From positions 186,001 through 250,000 of the forward strand of contig NZ_MVBC01000001.1 of NCBI RefSeq assembly GCF_002007105.1: a DNA stretch of 64,000 nt, written 5' to 3'. The position numbers and the translations under genes are program-made. The stretch comes from Hymenobacter sp. CRA2 (lineage in GTDB: Bacteria; Bacteroidota; Bacteroidia; Cytophagales; Hymenobacteraceae). The notes under the pieces were generated by a model. That model ran no database searches, was not told the origin of the DNA, and was given only the letters and a program-made list of their open reading frames with translations. Positions 60,144-64,000 of the stretch are shown piece after piece (positions within the stretch are counted from its first letter, which is position 1; every line of letters begins with the position of its first letter).

Positions 60144-60767
60144 ATGCCTAAAGTAAAACCTCACCGAGTGTCGCCATCGTTGGACATGACTCCGATGGTA
60201 GACTTGGCCTTCTTGCTGGTGACCTTCTTCATGCTCACCGCAACGCCGACCGAAGACACGGCCGTGGTGGTGGACACCCCGTCATCCACTTCGGACAGGC
60301 AATTGCCGGACAAGGGCGTGCTTACGATTACCATCGATAAGAACAAGCGCGTCTTCTTCAGCACCGAATCCCAGCAGGTCAAAATGCAGGCCCTGGAGAA
60401 AGTAGGTGCTAAGTACGGTCAGAGCTTCTCGGAAAAGCAGAAAAAGCAATTTGCGCTGCTGCCCGATTTCGGCTTGCCGGTTCAGCAGTTGGGGGCTTTC
60501 CTCAACCTGCCCGGTGATCAGCGCAAGCAGGTCAACCAGCCCGGCATCCCCGTCGACTCGCTGAACAACCAGCTGGCTGAGTGGGTGATGACTTCGCGGA
60601 ACGCGAATATCAACGTGCTGGGCAGCGCGCCCTATATCGCCATCAAAGGCGACGGTACTGCTGACGTACCGACGGTGAAGAACGTCATCAAGATTCTGCA
60701 GGAGAAGAACCTTAACCGTTTCTACCTCATCACCGACTTGGAAAACAAGCCGGTGGCTAGCAACTAA
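60144..60767 (+). CDS. exbD: ExbD/TolR family biopolymer transport protein (first copy)
   Basis: The protein has 207 residues, longer than E. coli ExbD (141). LDMTPMVDLAFLLVTFFML is the single membrane helix with the proton-carrying Asp (MVDL). The periplasmic domain has a Bacteroidota insertion (EKQKKQFALLPDFGLPVQQLG) before the conserved IKGDGTADVPTVKNVIKILQE. It partners with ExbB in the proton-driven motor. It starts 56 bp after exbB. Confidence 0.92.
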   Translation: MPKVKPHRVSPSLDMTPMVDLAFLLVTFFMLTATPTEDTAVVVDTPSSTSDRQLPDKGVLTITIDKNKRVFFSTESQQVKMQALEKVGAKYGQSFSEKQKKQFALLPDFGLPVQQLGAFLNLPGDQRKQVNQPGIPVDSLNNQLAEWVMTSRNANINVLGSAPYIAIKGDGTADVPTVKNVIKILQEKNLNRFYLITDLENKPVASN

Positions 60768-60772
60768 TCGCC

Positions 60773-61291
60773 ATGGCAGAAATTCAACAGTCCGCCGACT
60801 CCGGCGGAAAAGGCGGGAAGAAGCGGGCCAAGAAAATGTCGACCAAAATCGACATGACCCCGATGGTGGACTTGGCCTTCTTGCTCCTGACCTTCTTCAT
60901 GCTTACCACGACGTTTGCCAAGCCGAAGGTGATGCAGATTTCGATGCCGGTTAAGCCTGACAGGGAGGAAGAGCAGAACGAGCTGAAAGCTTCGGACGCC
61001 TTCACCGTGCTGCTGGGTGAAAACAACAAGATCTTCTACTACGAAGGTTTGATGGACCCCAACACGAAACTGCAGCCGACCGACTACACGGCCACTGGCA
61101 TCCGCCAAATCCTCTTGCAGCGCCGCGCCAGCCGCCCTTCCACGGTGGTGATGATCAAGGCCGCCGATAAGGCAAACTACAAGAACATGGTGGACATCCT
61201 GGATGAGATGACCATCACCGGGCAGAAGAAATACGCCCTGGTTGATATCTCGAAGGAAGACGAAAACCTTATTCAAAAATCTGGCTTATGA
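60773..61291 (+). CDS. ExbD/TolR family biopolymer transport protein (second copy)
   Basis: The protein has 172 residues and starts 5 bp after the first exbD. A Lys/Gly-rich cytoplasmic start precedes IDMTPMVDLAFLLLTFFMLTT (membrane helix with the same Asp). The C-terminus has VVMIKAADKANYKNMVDILDEM. Two non-identical ExbD subunits in one operon may form a mixed dimer. The 3' end overlaps tonB by 4 bp. Confidence 0.92.
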   Translation: MAEIQQSADSGGKGGKKRAKKMSTKIDMTPMVDLAFLLLTFFMLTTTFAKPKVMQISMPVKPDREEEQNELKASDAFTVLLGENNKIFYYEGLMDPNTKLQPTDYTATGIRQILLQRRASRPSTVVMIKAADKANYKNMVDILDEMTITGQKKYALVDISKEDENLIQKSGL

Positions 61292-62112
61292 TGGACAACG
61301 CCCAACTGGCTCGGGCATCCTTCAACGACATCGTCTTTGAAGGCCGGAATAAAGCCTACGGCGCCTACGTACTGCGCAAGCTGTACGGCAAGCACGTAAC
61401 GCGCGCATTCCTGGTCGCCATCATCTTCTTCGCCCTGATGATCGGCGGGCCGCTTCTGGCTCGCATGCTCACGCCGAAAGAGGATACGACGAAAGTCAAG
61501 ATGGATACTGAAGTGGTGCTGGAAGCGCCGCCTCTGGACAAGACCGAGCCGCCACCCCCTCCTCCGCCCCCCACGGCCCCGCCGCCCCCTCCCCCCAAGC
61601 TCTCTACCATTAAGTTTACCCCGCCCGTCGTGAAGAAAGACGAGGAGGTACGCAAGGTGGAAGAGATTCCGGATCAGGAAGAACTGGAGGACAAGGTTGT
61701 TGCCACCGAAACGGTAAAAGGCAACACCGACAACCCCATCGACCTGTCGGGTCTGGGCGACGAGAAAAACGAAGCTGTAGCCGAGGTGGTAGAAGAAAAG
61801 GTCTACACCTACGTGGAGCAGATGCCTCAGCCTCCGGGCGGCATGGAAGGCCTGATGCAGTACTTGGGTAAAAACATCAAGTACCCCGCACTAGCTCTCC
61901 GCAACCAGGTAGAAGGCAAGGTATTCGTGAACTTCGTGGTTGGCCCGAACGGCCAAATCTCAGATGTGAAAGTGACCAAAGGCATTGGTGCCGGCTGCGA
62001 CGAAGAAGCAGTTCGCGTTATCAAAGGCATGCCGGCCTGGTCGCCGGGCAAGCAGAACGGTCGCTCGGTTAGCGTATCTTACACGGTACCGGTAACCTTC
62101 ACCATCAAGTAA
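61288..62112 (+). CDS. tonB: Energy transducer TonB
   Basis: The protein has 274 residues; starts at 61288 or the next codon are equally possible. A cytoplasmic motif DIVFEGRNKAYGAYVLRKLY and one helix (FLVAIIFFALMIGGPLL) precede a periplasmic proline-rich stretch with PPPPPP runs near residues 88-106. The TonB C-terminal domain shows MPQPPGGMEGLMQYLGKNIKYP, VEGKVFVNFVVGPNGQISDV, DEEAVRVIKGMPAWSPGKQNG and a final VTFTIK strand. It carries energy from the ExbBD motor to outer-membrane receptors. Confidence 0.95.
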   Translation: MMDNAQLARASFNDIVFEGRNKAYGAYVLRKLYGKHVTRAFLVAIIFFALMIGGPLLARMLTPKEDTTKVKMDTEVVLEAPPLDKTEPPPPPPPPTAPPPPPPKLSTIKFTPPVVKKDEEVRKVEEIPDQEELEDKVVATETVKGNTDNPIDLSGLGDEKNEAVAEVVEEKVYTYVEQMPQPPGGMEGLMQYLGKNIKYPALALRNQVEGKVFVNFVVGPNGQISDVKVTKGIGAGCDEEAVRVIKGMPAWSPGKQNGRSVSVSYTVPVTFTIK

Positions 62113-62140
62113 GCTTCCCGACTACTTCGCTTAGTCAACA

Positions 62141-62179
62141 AAGAACCCCGAATTGAGCTTGGCTCGGTTCGGGGTTCTT
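62141..62179 (+). terminator. Terminator after the exbB-tonB operon
   Basis: AAGAACCCCGAA (62141-62152) and TTCGGGGTTCTT (62168-62179) form a 12-bp stem, extended by an inner GAGC/GCTC; TGCTTTTAT follows. Confidence 0.88.
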
Positions 62180-62342
62180 GCTTTTATAGATTATTCGAAA
62201 TTTTTCTACTCGAATACATACTGCGCAGTAATACCTCCACGTTTTGCTGCTAAAGGTCGGGCCAACGGGCAGGTACTGAGGAAGTGTGGGCAGTCGACCA
62301 ATTAATCTATTGTACCATCGTTCACTTCACTTACCCACTGCC

Positions 62343-63173
62343 ATGACTCCGCTGCAACTCCGCCCTAGCACCCTGGACGAAATCGTCTTCGAAGGCCGTA
62401 ACAAGGCCTACGGTGCCTTTGATTTACGCCGTTCGTATCCTGACCACCTGCGCCGTGCCCTTGGTATTTCCCTGGCTCTGTTTGCGCTGCTGGCTGCGTC
62501 GCCCATAATTGTGCACGCTATATGGCCTGAGAAGGCGGCTCATACCTCTGGCAGAATCATTGACATTGCGCCAATAATTGATCCGGTTCTTCCGCCTAAG
62601 CCCATAGAGCCTGCAAAGCCTATAGCTCAGCCAATGGCTGCGAAACCGGTAGCAACGATAGCCGTACCTACGCGCATCAAGCCTGATGATCAGGCGCGGA
62701 CTCAGCCAGAGCCCATTGTTGCGCCGCCGGCGGATGCTTTGATTAGCTCAACCAGCAGTGTGGGCGAAGGCGTAGTACCCAACGACGGGACGGTATCTAC
62801 GACTACTACCGGCTCCATCGACAGCGGCACGACTAACACCGTTGCTAAACCGGAGCCAGTCTTCAACTACGTAGAGAAGATGCCCGAATTTGCCGGTGGG
62901 CAGGAGGCATTGGCCAAATACCTGCAGAAGAACATGCACTACCCGGCCCGGGCGTTGCGCGAAGGCGTGGAGGGTAAAGTATTCGTGGCTTTCACCGTTA
63001 ACTCCACCGGCGAAATCGTGGACGTGGAAGTGGTGAAAGGCCTGGGCTACGGCACCGATGAAGAAGCCCTGCGGGTGATTCGGCAGATGCCGCGCTGGCA
63101 GGCTGGCCAGCAGAACGGCCGGGCTGTATCGGTACGCTACACCCTGCCGATTACCTTCAAATACTCAAACTAG
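62343..63173 (+). CDS. Energy transducer TonB (second copy)
   Basis: The ATG at 62343 gives 276 residues. It repeats the plan of the upstream TonB: LDEIVFEGRNKAYGAFDLRR, one helix (ALGISLALFALLAASPIIVHA), a Pro-rich linker without the long PPPPPP runs, and a TonB domain (KMPEFAGGQEALAKYLQKNM, VEGKVFVAFTVNSTGEIVDV, LPITFKYSN). The codon use of its first half looks more AT-rich than the first copy. I infer an old tandem duplication with a changed linker. It has its own terminator. Confidence 0.92.
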   Translation: MTPLQLRPSTLDEIVFEGRNKAYGAFDLRRSYPDHLRRALGISLALFALLAASPIIVHAIWPEKAAHTSGRIIDIAPIIDPVLPPKPIEPAKPIAQPMAAKPVATIAVPTRIKPDDQARTQPEPIVAPPADALISSTSSVGEGVVPNDGTVSTTTTGSIDSGTTNTVAKPEPVFNYVEKMPEFAGGQEALAKYLQKNMHYPARALREGVEGKVFVAFTVNSTGEIVDVEVVKGLGYGTDEEALRVIRQMPRWQAGQQNGRAVSVRYTLPITFKYSN

Positions 63174-63217
63174 GGTAGTGCACGTTAAGGCTGCGCCCTA
63201 TTGTATTCTTAAGGCTC

Positions 63218-63254
63218 AAAAGCCTGTTTGAGGTGAACACTCAAACAGGCTTTT
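63218..63254 (+). terminator. Terminator of the second tonB
   Basis: AAAAGCCTGTTTGAG (63218-63232) and CTCAAACAGGCTTTT (63240-63254) form a perfect 15-bp stem with a 7-base loop, followed by a T-rich stretch. Confidence 0.9.
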
Positions 63255-63363
63255 GCCTTTTTACCCACATGTGCTGTATTAGAGCGGCGCGATGCAGCGA
63301 ACAATCCTCCTACTTTTACGCGTTAAGCAAGAGCAGGCCTTTCTGCTCCTTAAATTTTGCTCC

Positions 63364-63612
63364 ATGCTCGATACCAATGCCGATGAGCGCATCGCGGGCC
63401 GCCAACGCCTGAAAACGATGCCCTACTTCATGCTGCTGATGTCACTGGTGTACATGGCTCTGGGAGCCTTCGTCATTGCTGCCCCGGCGGGCATGATTGT
63501 CCTCTCGCAGCAATCCAAGCGTATAGTTGGCGCCCTGTTCATCCTGTACGGATTAATTAGATTTGTTCGCACGTTCCGCCAGCATTTCCGCAAACGTCAT
63601 GACTCCTTTTAG
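63364..63612 (+). CDS. Small membrane protein upstream of a PstS-like gene
   Basis: I set the start at the ATG at 63364 (MLDTNADERIAGRQRLKTM), giving 82 residues; upstream frame is not protein-like. Two hydrophobic helices (YFMLLMSLVYMALGAFVIAA and IVGALFILYGLIRF) span the membrane. It overlaps the next gene by 14 bp. Small membrane proteins in this position between tonB and a pstS-like gene are frequent in Bacteroidota. No function is assigned. Confidence 0.7.
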   Translation: MLDTNADERIAGRQRLKTMPYFMLLMSLVYMALGAFVIAAPAGMIVLSQQSKRIVGALFILYGLIRFVRTFRQHFRKRHDSF

Positions 63613-64000
63613 CGCACGCTGGTCCACCCTGGGGGTGTCGCTGGCATTGGTCCTGGGCTTACTCGGCAGTTGCAACCGCAACAAGCCCATCGATGCCGAG
63701 GACGCCGAGAATGATACGCCCACCAGCGGGACCATTCACGTTAGCATCGACAACACGTTCGAGCCCATTCTGAAGTCGCACGTCGACACGTTTCAGAAGC
63801 TGTACCAGTATGCCCACGTCATTGCCGAGTACAAGCCGGAGCAAACGGCAGTGCGTGACCTGCTCACTGATAAAGTGCGGGCTATAGTTATTGCGCGGGG
63901 CCTGCGGCCCGGTGAGCAAGCCGTCTTCGACAGCCTTAAGATCGTGCCGCGTATTACCCATGTGGCCACCGATGGCATTGCCATCATCGTACATCCCTCC
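63599..64000 (+). CDS. PstS-like substrate-binding lipoprotein (3' partial)
   Basis: The frame starts with the ATG at 63599 inside the previous gene and runs off the window; 134 residues are visible. A lipoprotein signal (STLGVSLALVLGLLGSC) is followed by GTIHVSIDNTFEPILKSHVDTF, AEYKPEQTAVRDLL and RITHVATDGIAIIVHPS, the start of a type 2 periplasmic binding protein fold as in PstS. The final 'DGIAIIV' strand precedes the usual ligand loop, which is outside the window. It probably binds phosphate or another oxyanion. Confidence 0.85.
   Translation, partial: MTPFSARWSTLGVSLALVLGLLGSCNRNKPIDAEDAENDTPTSGTIHVSIDNTFEPILKSHVDTFQKLYQYAHVIAEYKPEQTAVRDLLTDKVRAIVIARGLRPGEQAVFDSLKIVPRITHVATDGIAIIVHPS

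Overview
The window looks like part of the chromosome of a GC-rich member of the Bacteroidota, most likely Hymenobacter or a close relative. This is inferred from gene content and style: gliding/type IX lipoproteins GldB and GldD, the gene order HU | mutY-ssb-gldD, ECF sigma factors, a BlaI/M56 pair, ExbB-ExbD-ExbD-TonB, frequent -7 boxes of the Bacteroidota form TAnnTTTG, and few Shine-Dalgarno sites. I see no rRNA, tRNA, CRISPR array or complete transposon.

Layout. 1-6.9 kb: the 3' part of an M28 membrane peptidase, a BlaI repressor with three palindromic operators, an M56 sensor peptidase and an outer-membrane beta-barrel receptor. 7-15.5 kb: two ECF sigma factors, an MFS exporter, endonuclease III, a glycosyltransferase, gldB and a small porin-like protein. 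15.6-23.7 kb: housekeeping genes (RNase G/E, a 29-residue COX24-type basic protein, a TPR protein, HU, mutY, ssb, gldD, recG). 23.7-26.2 kb: secreted or unknown proteins. 26.2-35 kb: a fatty-acid beta-oxidation cluster on the minus strand (acyl-CoA ligase, MarR regulator, FadN-like dehydrogenase/hydratase, thiolase, acyl-CoA dehydrogenase), with a shared operator-like motif before the regulator and the dehydrogenase. 35-43.6 kb: an arginase-fold protein missing metal ligands, a cytochrome b5 domain protein, murQ, der, era and hemH. 43.7-49.7 kb: a sulfate-assimilation operon. 49.7-58 kb: PRC-barrel protein, radical SAM/B12 protein, a DUF2157-type membrane pair, cysteine desulfurase and glmM. 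58-64 kb: mazG, the exbB-exbD-exbD-tonB energy-transduction operon, a second tonB, a small membrane protein and the start of a PstS-like lipoprotein.

The most interesting region is 43.75-49.7 kb. A Bacteroidota-type promoter reads into a class I SAM riboswitch. This is followed by a short leader reading frame with five consecutive Cys codons and a terminal Cys-Cys-stop, then a C-rich, G-poor stretch, then cysH, cysD and cysN. The combination suggests dual sensing of S-adenosylmethionine and cysteine (charged tRNA-Cys) on one transcript. In the same operon the sulfite reductase gene is a remnant: its 5' part is gone, the codons for one cluster/siroheme cysteine have been deleted, and a palindromic element flanked by 9-bp direct repeats sits at the broken end. 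Next comes an intact fusion of siroheme-synthase N-domain and TauE/TSUP sulfite exporter. Sulfate activation and APS reduction are therefore encoded here, but the sulfite step is not.

Four families of palindromic intergenic repeats are scattered through the window: a GAATGACG/CGAGGAATCTC type, a GGACCTTATCAC type, a CACCATTTCAC type placed just upstream of start codons, and a GCGCGAACTTT type. All readings are by eye. Gene names rest on recognised motifs, not on database searches.
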